This document shows, piece after piece, positions 10,013-19,888 of a stretch of DNA of 64,000 nucleotides. The stretch's first letter is position 1, and every line of letters begins with the position of its first letter. Below the pieces are notes generated by a model. It saw only the letters and a list, made by a program, of their open reading frames with translations. It was not told where the DNA came from and ran no database searches. The stretch lies in assembly GCA_016777965.1 (NCBI GenBank), contig JADHQL010000001.1:1-64000 (forward strand), in the 5' to 3' direction. A program made the position numbers and the translations under genes. This DNA is from Fidelibacterota bacterium (GTDB lineage: Bacteria; Fidelibacterota; Marinisomatia; Marinisomatales; Marinisomataceae).

Positions 10013-11038
10013 ATGAAATTATTTTTAGTTATGTTATTGTTTGTTACCTCATGTACAGATACAAATCAAAAATTCAGGTCAAATAATCAAGTTGAGCTAT
10101 TTAATACTTCATCAGAAATAACAATTGAAGATTTTAAAAATCATATCGGATTTTTAGCATCTGATGAGCTAGAAGGAAGAGCGTCAGGTACTTTTGGTGA
10201 CGAAATGGCAAAAGATTATATTAAAAAATTCTTTGAAAATGCTTCTTTGCCAACAAAAAGAACAGTTGAAATCCAAGAGCATTATGTTCCCGCAGAAAGA
10301 AAATGGAACTTAAAGCCAGAAGACATGACAGTGAAAACATACAATATAATTGCAACATTACCTGGAAATGACCCCATTCTTAAGGATGAATATGTAGTGA
10401 TAGGTGGTCATTATGACGGTGGAGCTGCAACTGCAGCGCAACTTAAAAAAATTAGTGGAGATAAAATTTATAATAATGCAGATGATAATGCCTCAGGAAC
10501 TGCTACTGTATTAGAGTTGTTTGAAAAGTATGCTTCAACAAATTCGAATAAAAGAACCTTAGTTTTTATACTTTTTGGTGGGGAAGAGCTAGGATTATTA
10601 GGATCAAAATATTATGTCGAAAACCCTACAGTTAATCTAGATAAAGTTCAAATGATGATTAATTTGGATATGATGGGAAGATTAACTGAAGAATTATTAT
10701 ATGTTGGAGGTGTTACATCAGGAGAAGGTTTTAAAGAGAAGTTGCAAATACATTTTGATAAAACTGATATGAACATAGATGCATATTCTAATACACCTCA
10801 TGCAGAAGATAGAAGATATAATAGATTATTCCAGAGATCTGACCATTATAATTTTTATAAAGAAGATATTCCTTGCATTTTCTTTTTTACAGGCATTCAC
10901 GATGATTACCATAGGCCATCGGATGAAATTGATAAACTTAATTTTGATGGAATTCAAAAAATTGCTAATCTAGTAGATTCAATTGTAATTGATTTTTCTT
11001 CAAATTCTCGTCTAAAATTTCAAGAAATAACAGAATAA
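10013..11038 (+). CDS. M28 family metallopeptidase, lipoprotein
   Basis: GHYDG, NNADDNASGTATVLEL, FGGEELGLLGSKYYV, HRPSDEIDKLN; start at 10013 after AAAGGAG rather than 9986. Confidence 0.88.
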   Translation: MKLFLVMLLFVTSCTDTNQKFRSNNQVELFNTSSEITIEDFKNHIGFLASDELEGRASGTFGDEMAKDYIKKFFENASLPTKRTVEIQEHYVPAERKWNLKPEDMTVKTYNIIATLPGNDPILKDEYVVIGGHYDGGAATAAQLKKISGDKIYNNADDNASGTATVLELFEKYASTNSNKRTLVFILFGGEELGLLGSKYYVENPTVNLDKVQMMINLDMMGRLTEELLYVGGVTSGEGFKEKLQIHFDKTDMNIDAYSNTPHAEDRRYNRLFQRSDHYNFYKEDIPCIFFFTGIHDDYHRPSDEIDKLNFDGIQKIANLVDSIVIDFSSNSRLKFQEITE

Positions 11039-11045
11039 ATAAATT

Positions 11046-11070
11046 ATTATTGAGATTTAATCTCAATAAT
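11046..11070. promoter_or_regulatory. 25-bp perfect odd palindrome, Fur-family-like 7-1-7 operator (TGAGATT-T-AATCTCA core)
   Basis: ATTATTGAGATT-T-AATCTCAATAAT: 12-bp arms pair completely. Confidence 0.5.
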
Positions 11071-11103
11071 GCTTGTATTTCTATTTTTTTCTATTTATAA
11101 TTC

Positions 11104-11118
11104 TGAGACAAAATCTCA
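11104..11118. promoter_or_regulatory. Second TGAGA-N5-TCTCA operator-like inverted repeat
   Basis: TGAGAcaaaaTCTCA; same half sites and spacing as 11051-11065, 53 bp apart, 15 bp before the TonB receptor ATG. Confidence 0.45.
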
Positions 11119-11132
11119 ATAAAGTGGAAAAA

Positions 11133-13322
11133 ATGAGAAAAATTATATTTTTTATATTAAGTATTAATTTAGTTTTAGCAAACAATCCTAATGTTGTTGC
11201 TGAATCAGATTCAACGAAACCGATTGCCTTAGATGCTGTTGAAGTACTTGCAGAATCAAAGAGCATTACTTCGGGTATGTTTCTTAGAAATGCCGAACCA
11301 AGTGATGTGGTTAGTAAATCTGAATTAGATCAATTTAGATACACAGATATCCATAGAATTGTTAGTAGAATTCCAGGTGTATATATTTCCGAAGAAGATG
11401 GCTTAGGCTTAAGACCGAATATTGGTGTAAGAGGTACAGGTTCATTAAGAATGGAAAAACTTAATGTTATGGAAGATGGTGTTCTTATTGCTCCAGCTCC
11501 ATATGCTTCACCAGCAGCTTATTATTCACCAACTGCTGGTAGAATGGAATCGATTGAAGTAAGAAAAGGTTCGACTCAAATAAAACACGGTCCATTTACT
11601 ACTGGCGGTTCTTTGAATTATCTTTCTACTTCAATTCCAACTTCTAAACTTAATTCAGTATCATTAGATATTGGAAGTTTTGGTAAAACACTTATGCAAG
11701 TTAGATCAGGAGATTCAATGGGTAAGTTTGCTTACTTAATTGAATTATACTCCGATAAAATGGATGGTTTTAAGGAGCTTGATGGCGGGGGAGACACTGG
11801 TTACACTAAAACCGACTTTATGACAAAGTTAAGATATAGTTTCAGTGAGTCACATGCTCTTGAATTTAAATATTCCATAACAGATGAGTTGTCAGATGAA
11901 ACTTATCTTGGATTAACAGACGCAGATTATAGCGATAATCCATTACGTAGATATAGAGCAACTGCTCTTGACGAAATGGATGCTGATCATTCACAAGTTA
12001 TGCTATCATATGCTGCAAAACTCAACGATAGTATGAGTCTAGCTATTGTAGGATATAGTAATGATTTTGCAAGAAATTGGTACAAGCTAAACAAGGTGAA
12101 CGGTATGAGCTTAAGTTCAATTACCAAACCTACTGCTGATGGATGGAATGAATTTTATATGTTAATGAATGCACAAAATAGTGCTGATGATGCTTACAGA
12201 ATTAAAGCTAATAACAGAGAGTATTATTCTTCAGGTATTCAAGCAGTATTAAATGTTAACGCAGGTGCTCATGACATTCAAGCTGGATTGAGAATTCATA
12301 GCGATGAAATGGATAGATTCCAGTGGGAAGATCGTTACAGTATGCAAAATGGTAAACTAGTAATGACAACTCAAGCAACTAAAGGATCAGATTCAAACAG
12401 AATTGATTCTGCTGAAGCTACTGCACTTTTTGTAGAAGATAGATTTACTACTGGAGATATGACTGTTACAGCTGGCGCTAGATATGAAGAGATTACAGTT
12501 ATGAGAGATGATTGGGGCAAGACAGACCCTGATAGATCTGAAACTCCATCACAAAGAAAACATACTATGGATGTTATTGTTCCAGGTATTGGTGTTGAGT
12601 ATGCAATCAATGAATTCCAAACTGTTTCAGTTGGCGTTCATAAAGGATTTGCTCCTCCAGGACCAGGAACATCTGGAGTTACTGATAAAGCAGTTGATCC
12701 AGAAACCAGTATGAATACAGAAATTGGTTTTAAATCTAATCAAGGTTTAAATAGCTTAGAATTCACTCTGTTTATGAATAGTTATGATAACCTGTTAGGA
12801 GCAGATACTGCAGCTTCAGGTGGTGGTTCAGATGAGCTTTTCAATGGCGGCGCTGTAGATATCTCAGGTTTTGAGCTATATCTAAGAAGAATCCTTGTTG
12901 ACAATGGCAGAATTCAAATGCCATTAGAATTATCATGGACAAGCACAAAGTCAGAATTCCAGGAATCATTTGATGGATTTTGGGGTGAGGTATCTAAAGG
13001 TGATGAATTACCATATCTTCCTGATACAATGATTGCATTAAATCTAGGGTTGAATGTCGATAAGTTTTCAGCAAATATTAGCATGAAGAAAACATCAGAA
13101 ATGAGAACAGTTGCTGGTTCAGGAAGAATTGCAGAATCAAATGCAACTGATGAACTAACTATTATTGACCTTGGTTTGAGATATGCTCTTCAAGACAATA
13201 TTAGACTATCAGTTGGTATCAATAATTTCATGGATGATGACGGTATAGCGGCAAGACGTCCTTACGGAGCAAGACCGACAATGCCACGTAGTTTCTCATT
13301 AGGAGTAGATTATACTTTTTAA
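11133..13322 (+). CDS. TonB-dependent receptor, FecA-like
   Basis: Plug domain IPGVYISEEDGLGLRPNIGVRGTGSLRMEKLNVMEDGVLIAPAPYASPAAYYSPTAGRMESIEVRKGSTQIKHGPFTTGGSLNYLS; C-terminal SLGVDYTF. Start at 11133 gives a signal peptide. Confidence 0.9.
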   Translation: MRKIIFFILSINLVLANNPNVVAESDSTKPIALDAVEVLAESKSITSGMFLRNAEPSDVVSKSELDQFRYTDIHRIVSRIPGVYISEEDGLGLRPNIGVRGTGSLRMEKLNVMEDGVLIAPAPYASPAAYYSPTAGRMESIEVRKGSTQIKHGPFTTGGSLNYLSTSIPTSKLNSVSLDIGSFGKTLMQVRSGDSMGKFAYLIELYSDKMDGFKELDGGGDTGYTKTDFMTKLRYSFSESHALEFKYSITDELSDETYLGLTDADYSDNPLRRYRATALDEMDADHSQVMLSYAAKLNDSMSLAIVGYSNDFARNWYKLNKVNGMSLSSITKPTADGWNEFYMLMNAQNSADDAYRIKANNREYYSSGIQAVLNVNAGAHDIQAGLRIHSDEMDRFQWEDRYSMQNGKLVMTTQATKGSDSNRIDSAEATALFVEDRFTTGDMTVTAGARYEEITVMRDDWGKTDPDRSETPSQRKHTMDVIVPGIGVEYAINEFQTVSVGVHKGFAPPGPGTSGVTDKAVDPETSMNTEIGFKSNQGLNSLEFTLFMNSYDNLLGADTAASGGGSDELFNGGAVDISGFELYLRRILVDNGRIQMPLELSWTSTKSEFQESFDGFWGEVSKGDELPYLPDTMIALNLGLNVDKFSANISMKKTSEMRTVAGSGRIAESNATDELTIIDLGLRYALQDNIRLSVGINNFMDDDGIAARRPYGARPTMPRSFSLGVDYTF

Positions 13323-13366
13323 GGTTGTCTTCATTGCATTTTACTCTTAGGCCTTTTAAAGAAACA

Positions 13367-13404
13367 GAACGCCCGAACCTCTGTCATTCGGGCGTTCATT
13401 TTTC
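13367..13404 (+). terminator. Intrinsic terminator after TonB receptor
   Basis: GAACGCCCGAA-cctctgtca-TTCGGGCGTTC followed by ATTTTTC. Confidence 0.85.
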
Positions 13405-13481
13405 AAGGAACTTCTTTCAATTTTTTCAATCAAATAATTAGTATACTTTTTATACTTTTTTTACTTATAATAACAGGCTAT

Positions 13482-15692
13482 ATGAAGAAGATAATTTTTT
13501 CACTTTTAATAACAACATTTGCTTTAGGTCAGTCTTATAAAGATTTAACGGAACGACCAGTTTATAATCCACTAAAATCCACTTCAAAAATTGTAATTGA
13601 TGGAGATTTGTCTGAACAAGATTGGCTGAATGCACAAATTGCAACTGATTTTACAGATCGTGGTATTTATCAGGGATTGCCGTCACCTTATAAAACCGAA
13701 GCTAAAATTACTTATGATAATAAAAACTTATATGTTGCATTTATAGCTTATGTTGACAAAGAAAATTTAACCTACACGATTACCAATCGTGACGAGGTTG
13801 AAGGTAATGATGATAGAGTTTACATTGCCATTGATACTTTTGATGATGAGTCATTAACATATGCAATTGGGGTTAGTGCTGGAAATATTCAAGTTGATGG
13901 TCGAGACGGCTATGGATTTGATTCAAATCTTGATATCATTTATGATACTGCTGTTCAAATTTTTGACGATAGATATCAAGCAGAGTTTTCTATCCCTTTT
14001 TCAAGTCTCAGATATTCTTTAGCTGATATTCAAACTTGGAGAATTAGTTTTGGAAGATTATTTACAACACCTGACATGCAAGGACATTTTGTGCATTGGG
14101 CAAATCAAATAGATGGAATTGAGTGTCAAACATGTCAATTAGGTTTTTTAAAAGATTTAGACGTTCCTCCACAATCCTCAAGGGAAACAGAATTTATCCC
14201 ATCAATTGTTGGCGGTTACTCGGAAGATAAAATCAATAATACAACCTCATCGAACGATGAAGTATCATTATTTGCAAAATACTATGTTTCATCAGTTGAC
14301 TTGCTTGAAATAGCATTGAATCCAGATTTTAGTCAAATTGAATCTGATGATATTCAAAACGATATAAATGAGGTGAATGCCTTATTTTTTCCAGAACGAA
14401 GACCTTTTTTCAGTGAGGGAGCTGAGTTATTCAAATTTGATCCTCAAAGAGGTTATATTAACTTATTTTACTCAAGAACGATAAATGATCCTTCAGTTGT
14501 TGGAAAATTTACAGGAAAGATAGGAAAAACATCATATGGAATAATTTCCGCTAAAGATGAAAATTCTTCTTTGTTATTGCCATTTGAGGAGACCAGCACT
14601 TTAGTAGATTTGGGTGAAAGTCAAACCCATGTTTTAAGATTAAAGAGAATGTTAAAATACGGTTCACACATAGGTGCTTTTACGTCCATTCGTAATTTCG
14701 AAGGGGCTGGGAATATCGGTAATATTGGTTTAGATTTACACTCTCATCCTGGAGGAAATTGGCATTTATCAGCGCATATAGCAACTTCTAGTCATGAAGA
14801 GTCAGAAAATGGTGAATACATTCCTGAAGAAGATGAAATTCAAACATTTGATAATGGAAAATATACATCAGAATTTGATGGTGAGTCAATCAGCGGATAT
14901 GCTGTTGGCTTTAATGCTACAAATCGTACCAGAACAGATGGAAAATCTTTTACCGCACGACTAAGGTCGCCAGGTTTTAGAACTAGTAACGGATTTGAAA
15001 GAAACAATTCTACAAAATGGTTTAAAGTTCAACGAAGTAAATCCATATATCATGATAGTGATACATTATTAAAATCATCCTATACTGGCGTTGTTGTTCA
15101 TAAAGAAAATTATGATGGCAGAGTTGTAAACAGCGAATATGAGCTTACAGCAAATTATGAATTTGCAAACACCTTAAATCTGAACCTGTCATATGAATAT
15201 TCTGACAAAGTATACAAAAGCTTGGATTTCAAAGGTATGAATGAGTTTTCTCTGAGGGCAAGTATTAGACCTAACTCTAAAGTGTTGTACTACACTACTC
15301 TTTCATTTCGTGATCAAATAATACGTTATATTGAAACTCCTTCAGCTGCAAATACATTGGTTGCTAATTTTTATACCGAATATCAACTTTCAGATAATAC
15401 ACAGCTTTCACTTGGTCTTGGATATGAAGATGCAAAAGATTTTTTTGATGGATATCTGTTAAACTTTAGAGCAAAACATGCATTTAATCCAAAGCTATCA
15501 TTGAGATCTAAAGTACAATATAGCGATTTCTCAAAAAGTTGGTTTATTGAGCCTTTATTGACATACCAGCCTAGTGCTTTTTCTGCATTTTACTTTGGTA
15601 TTAATGAACTTTTAGATGTAGATGATAATATTTTTTCAGGCATTAGCGAAAATAACAGACAATTTTTTATCAAATTTCAATACTTATTCTAG
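13482..15692 (+). CDS. DUF5916-type protein: CBM9-like N-terminal domain plus outer-membrane beta-barrel
   Basis: IDGDLSEQDWLNAQIATDF...; FFPERRPFFSEGAELF, YSRTIND; C-terminal aromatic FIKFQYLF. Confidence 0.82.
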   Translation: MKKIIFSLLITTFALGQSYKDLTERPVYNPLKSTSKIVIDGDLSEQDWLNAQIATDFTDRGIYQGLPSPYKTEAKITYDNKNLYVAFIAYVDKENLTYTITNRDEVEGNDDRVYIAIDTFDDESLTYAIGVSAGNIQVDGRDGYGFDSNLDIIYDTAVQIFDDRYQAEFSIPFSSLRYSLADIQTWRISFGRLFTTPDMQGHFVHWANQIDGIECQTCQLGFLKDLDVPPQSSRETEFIPSIVGGYSEDKINNTTSSNDEVSLFAKYYVSSVDLLEIALNPDFSQIESDDIQNDINEVNALFFPERRPFFSEGAELFKFDPQRGYINLFYSRTINDPSVVGKFTGKIGKTSYGIISAKDENSSLLLPFEETSTLVDLGESQTHVLRLKRMLKYGSHIGAFTSIRNFEGAGNIGNIGLDLHSHPGGNWHLSAHIATSSHEESENGEYIPEEDEIQTFDNGKYTSEFDGESISGYAVGFNATNRTRTDGKSFTARLRSPGFRTSNGFERNNSTKWFKVQRSKSIYHDSDTLLKSSYTGVVVHKENYDGRVVNSEYELTANYEFANTLNLNLSYEYSDKVYKSLDFKGMNEFSLRASIRPNSKVLYYTTLSFRDQIIRYIETPSAANTLVANFYTEYQLSDNTQLSLGLGYEDAKDFFDGYLLNFRAKHAFNPKLSLRSKVQYSDFSKSWFIEPLLTYQPSAFSAFYFGINELLDVDDNIFSGISENNRQFFIKFQYLF

Positions 15693-15703
15693 TAAATAAA
15701 ACC

Positions 15704-16159
15704 ATGAAGAAACATTTAATAATAATTTTTGCTTTTACTCTTTATAGCTGCGTTATGCCATTATCAATTGGAAATAAATCAGTTGTAGATAATGAAAATA
15801 AATCTGCTAATGATTCAAACACAGTGTATTCAAAAAATGGCAAGACCATGGTTGCCATTAATTACATTCTTCCTCAAAGAGCTGGGCAGTTTGAGATGTT
15901 AACAAAAACAGTGATAATGCCTGCTATAAAAAGAGAGGATGCAGAAGTTTTTAAAAGTTTAAAATTTTTAGTCCCAGAAGATAAAAATGAGGATGGTAAT
16001 TTGACATATATGTTTATAGCAAATCCTTATATGGAAGAGAAAAATTATGATATTTTTGAAGTGCTTGTATCCCAATATGGAAGAGCTAGAGCTGAAGAAT
16101 ATTTTGATCGTTGGATTAGTTGTTTTGCATATGAGCAAGAAGTCATTTCTTTCAGATGA
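15704..16159 (+). CDS. Hypothetical lipoprotein
   Basis: Signal peptide with lipobox-like LYSCVM; no family recognised. Confidence 0.6.
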   Translation: MKKHLIIIFAFTLYSCVMPLSIGNKSVVDNENKSANDSNTVYSKNGKTMVAINYILPQRAGQFEMLTKTVIMPAIKREDAEVFKSLKFLVPEDKNEDGNLTYMFIANPYMEEKNYDIFEVLVSQYGRARAEEYFDRWISCFAYEQEVISFR

Positions 16160-16872
16160 TAAAAACATATCTTTTTGAAAACATCTATAGTAAATTTTCT
16201 TTAATGGACTCATTTAAAACGTTTTTAACCATCATTATCCTTATTAGTCTATCGTTTGCCCAAAGTGCCAGAGATATGGATGCACAAAACCCTGCAAGCG
16301 ACAACTGGCAGGAAAACTATCGATCACTTCAAAGAGGAGAATCAAGAATTAATATCTATTCCAATGCTGCAGTAGCAGATGTATTTGTATGGAATTCCAC
16401 ATGGCTATCAACTGAAAGAACGTTTCCTGCGGTGATATCATTGCCTACGGACAATCAAGTTTACACTATAAGCTTGTACACTCAATCACAGTTTCAATAT
16501 TTAACAAATGAGTTGCAAAATTTTGATTTTGACGCAAGAGATGTTTCCGAGTTTGAATTACTTCAAGAAGAATTTGAAAGAATGAAAATGGGTACTAAAA
16601 ATGTAAGACCAATCCCTGGAACTAGCGAATCAATTTTTCTAACATATTGTGATTCAGATGATACTAATTGCGAGGAAGGAATGCATTGGTTAGATAAATT
16701 TTATGCTAAGTATTACGATGATAAGCAAGAACAAATTATCGCTTCAGATCTAACTGGATCAGAACTAACAGACGCTGAAAAAGCACTAGTCAGAAGACAT
16801 AGAGTAGGAGTTGCTGGAATGCTCGGCGCTTTTACCATTGCTATATTTTTAATTGATAATGCTGCTTTGTGA
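16156..16872 (+). CDS. Hypothetical protein with signal peptide and C-terminal TM segment
   Basis: ORF overlaps neighbours by 4 nt on both sides; real start may be Met at 16204 (MDSFKTFLTIIILISLSFAQS). Confidence 0.6.
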   Translation: MIKTYLFENIYSKFSLMDSFKTFLTIIILISLSFAQSARDMDAQNPASDNWQENYRSLQRGESRINIYSNAAVADVFVWNSTWLSTERTFPAVISLPTDNQVYTISLYTQSQFQYLTNELQNFDFDARDVSEFELLQEEFERMKMGTKNVRPIPGTSESIFLTYCDSDDTNCEEGMHWLDKFYAKYYDDKQEQIIASDLTGSELTDAEKALVRRHRVGVAGMLGAFTIAIFLIDNAAL

Positions 16873-18809
16873 GTAATATTTTAGTAAATATTAAAGGTTT
16901 AAACTCTCAAGAGTTTCCAAAAGGTGTAACACCTCTTCAAATTATGAATGATACAAAAGGTGTATCTAAGGATTCTATAATTTGTAAAGTTGATGGCGTT
17001 CTCACTGATCTTTCTGTACAGCTTGCAAATGATTGTGACTTACAATTTATGGACGCAAAAAGTAAAGACGGTCATAGCGTTCTTTTGCACAGCACTGCTC
17101 ATTTAATGGCCCAGGCAGTAAAAAGATTATTTCCTAAAACTAAAGTAGCAATTGGTCCATTTTTGGAGAATAGATTTTATTATGATTTTGATGTAGAAAC
17201 TCCTTTTTCGGATGAAGATTTAGTTAAAATCGAAACAGAGATGGTTAATATTTCTAATGAAAATCTTGAAATTATTCATGAAGTGAAATCTAGAGATGAT
17301 GCACTAGGTTTATTTGATAAAATGAGGGAAGATTATAAAGTTGAAATTATTAACGACTTAGATAAAGATGAGATTTTGAAGGTGTATTCGCAGGGTGAAT
17401 TTACCGATCTTTGTAGAGGACCACATGTGCCATCAACTGGCGCAATCAAGCACTTTAAGCTGTTGTCATCATCTGCAGCTTATTGGAGAGCTGATGAGAA
17501 TAATCAAACTTTGCAACGCGTATATGGGACCTCATTTCAAAATGAAAAAGATTTAAAAAAATATTTAAATATGCTTGAAGAGCAAAAAAAACGTGATCAT
17601 AGAAAAATCGGAAAAGAATTAGACTTGTATTTCTTTGATGATGAAGTCGGTCCTGGTCTACCATTATGGACTCCTAATGGAGCCGCAATGATTGACGAAT
17701 TGGAAGCTTTAGCTAAAGAGAAAGAGACTGCAAGCGGATATTTAAGAGTTAAAACTCCTCATTTAACTAAAGGAGAGCTTTATGAAAAGTCCGGTCATTT
17801 AAAACATTACATCTCCAGTATGTATCCAGCAATGGATGTTGATGGTATTGACTATTATATGAAACCAATGAACTGTCCTCATCATCACAAAATTTTTGCA
17901 AATACACCTAAAAGCTATAGAGATTTGCCTTATAGATTGTCCGAATATGGAACATGTTATAGATATGAAAAATCGGGAGAATTGTTTGGATTAATGCGTG
18001 TAAGAAGTATGCAGATGAATGATGCACATATTTATTGCACTGAAGAACAATTTAAAGATGAGTTTATTGGAGTTTGTAATCTTTATATGGATTATTTCAA
18101 AATCTTCGGTATTGAAAAATATGAAATGAGATTAAGTCTTCATGATCCAAAAGGGTTAGGTGAAAAATTTATTGATAATGCCGAATTATGGAAAAAAACA
18201 GAAGACGATGTTAGAAATGCACTTAAAAGTGCTAATCTGAAATTTGTTGAATCGGTGGGAGATGCTGCTTTTTATGGTCCAAAAATTGATGTTCAGGTCT
18301 GGAGTTCTATTGGTAGAGAGTTTACCTTAGCTACTAATCAGGTAGATTTTGCAGTTCCAGAAAGATTTGACTTAACATATAATGATAAAGATGGCACCTC
18401 AAAAACACCTCTTTGTATACATAGGGCACCATTAGGTACACATGAACGATTTATTGGGTTTCTTATCGAACATTTTGGAGGAAATTTTCCTCTTTGGTTA
18501 GCTCCAAAACAAGTAACTATATTGCCTGTTTCCGATAAATATAATGATTATGCTGAGGAAATTACAAATGAACTTAAATCTAAAGGATTAAGAGTTTCTT
18601 TAGATAATCGATCAGAAAAAATAGGTTCAAAAATTAGAGATGCAGAACTACAAAAAATTAATATCATGATTATTGTTGGTGAAAAAGAAGTTGAAAATAA
18701 AACAGTAACTATTAGAAGAAGGTTTATAAAAGAGCAAAAAGAGTTATCATTAGATAAATTTTCAAATGAAGTTTTAACTGAAATTAACGAAAGGAGAGTT
18801 TCGAATTAA
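16869..18809 (+). CDS. thrS: Threonyl-tRNA synthetase
   Basis: TGS domain, HSTAHLMAQAVKRLFP, MNCPHHHKIF, class II motifs; GTG start overlapping the upstream TGA. Confidence 0.97.
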   Translation: MSNILVNIKGLNSQEFPKGVTPLQIMNDTKGVSKDSIICKVDGVLTDLSVQLANDCDLQFMDAKSKDGHSVLLHSTAHLMAQAVKRLFPKTKVAIGPFLENRFYYDFDVETPFSDEDLVKIETEMVNISNENLEIIHEVKSRDDALGLFDKMREDYKVEIINDLDKDEILKVYSQGEFTDLCRGPHVPSTGAIKHFKLLSSSAAYWRADENNQTLQRVYGTSFQNEKDLKKYLNMLEEQKKRDHRKIGKELDLYFFDDEVGPGLPLWTPNGAAMIDELEALAKEKETASGYLRVKTPHLTKGELYEKSGHLKHYISSMYPAMDVDGIDYYMKPMNCPHHHKIFANTPKSYRDLPYRLSEYGTCYRYEKSGELFGLMRVRSMQMNDAHIYCTEEQFKDEFIGVCNLYMDYFKIFGIEKYEMRLSLHDPKGLGEKFIDNAELWKKTEDDVRNALKSANLKFVESVGDAAFYGPKIDVQVWSSIGREFTLATNQVDFAVPERFDLTYNDKDGTSKTPLCIHRAPLGTHERFIGFLIEHFGGNFPLWLAPKQVTILPVSDKYNDYAEEITNELKSKGLRVSLDNRSEKIGSKIRDAELQKINIMIIVGEKEVENKTVTIRRRFIKEQKELSLDKFSNEVLTEINERRVSN

Positions 18810-19314
18810 AAAACAGAGAATAAGGGTAAACGAAAAAATTTATGCTGATAAAGTAAGACTGATCAATCAAAATAAAGAACAAATTGGTCTTGTAAGTGTA
18901 AAAGAAGCTTTAATTAAAGCGCAGGAAGCTGGTTTAGATTTGGTTGAAATTTCACCAAATGCAAAACCTCCAGTTTGTAAAATTATGGACTTTGGTAAGT
19001 TTAAATATGAAGAAAAAAAGAAAGCACAACAAAGCAAGAAAAAACAGCAAACTATCAAAGTAAAAGAATTAAGATTGAGACCAAATATTGGTGATCATGA
19101 TTTAGAAAATAAACTTAAAATGGGTAAAAAGTTTTTATCTGAAGGTTGTAAGTTAAAATTAACTTTAATGTATAGAGGTAGAGAAATGTCTCGACAAGAT
19201 TTAGGGCAAGAGCTAATGCAGCGTGTTTTATCGACGTTAAGTGAGCATGCAGAGTTAGAAAAAGATTCTCCTTTGACTGGAAGAAAAAAATCTATAATAT
19301 TAGCCCCGAAATAG
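18805..19314 (+). CDS. infC: Translation initiation factor IF-3, AUU start
   Basis: ATT at 18805 after AAGGAGAG gives (M)KKQRIRVNEKIYADKVRLINQNKEQIGLVSVKEALIKAQEAGLDLVEISPNAKPPVCKIMDFGKFKYE..., in frame with the truncated 18940 ORF. Confidence 0.92.
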   Translation: MKKQRIRVNEKIYADKVRLINQNKEQIGLVSVKEALIKAQEAGLDLVEISPNAKPPVCKIMDFGKFKYEEKKKAQQSKKKQQTIKVKELRLRPNIGDHDLENKLKMGKKFLSEGCKLKLTLMYRGREMSRQDLGQELMQRVLSTLSEHAELEKDSPLTGRKKSIILAPK

Positions 19315-19323
19315 GAATTAAAT

Positions 19324-19527
19324 ATGCCAAAACAAAAAACAAGAAAAAGCGTATCAAAAAGATTTAAAGTTACTGGTTCAGGTAAACTGAAACGTAACAA
19401 AGCTGGACATAGTCACATGCTTATCCGAAGAGATGGAGATGTCAAGCGTGCAGCTAAAAAAGCTACAGTGGTAGCCCCATCTTTTGAAAAGCGTATAAAA
19501 AAAATGATGGCGAAAGCAGGAAGTTAA
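19324..19527 (+). CDS. rpmI: Ribosomal protein bL35
   Basis: [31 protein letters not shown]; between infC and rplT. Confidence 0.95.
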   Translation: MPKQKTRKSVSKRFKVTGSGKLKRNKAGHSHMLIRRDGDVKRAAKKATVVAPSFEKRIKKMMAKAGS

Positions 19528-19528
19528 G

Positions 19529-19879
19529 ATGCCAAGATCAAATAGTTCAGTTCCAAGACATAGAAGACATCGCAAGATTGTAAAGCTTGCAAAAGGTTAT
19601 TTTGGTGTTAGAAGTAGAAATTTCAAAGCAGCTAAAGATGCAGTAACTAAAGCTGGTCTATATGCTTATAGAGATAGAAGACAGAAAAAACGTCAGTTTA
19701 GAAGACTTTGGATTGTAAGAATTAACGCTGCATCAAGATTAAATGGTTTATCCTATTCAAATTTTGTACATTTATTGAAGGAGAAAGGGGTCGATTTAGA
19801 TAGAAAAGTATTAGCAGATTTAGCTGTTAATAACCCAACTGTCTTTGAAGATCTCGTAAAATACTTAAATAAAAAATAG
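19529..19879 (+). CDS. rplT: Ribosomal protein bL20
   Basis: [21 protein letters not shown]...[22 protein letters not shown]. Confidence 0.97.
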   Translation: MPRSNSSVPRHRRHRKIVKLAKGYFGVRSRNFKAAKDAVTKAGLYAYRDRRQKKRQFRRLWIVRINAASRLNGLSYSNFVHLLKEKGVDLDRKVLADLAVNNPTVFEDLVKYLNKK

Positions 19880-19888
19880 AAAAATACG

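Noticed and set aside
12371-12610. 79-aa - ORF
   Set aside because: Antisense to TonB receptor; shadow ORF.
18867-19058. 63-aa - ORF of Phe/Cys-rich sequence
   Set aside because: Antisense of infC Lys-rich codons.
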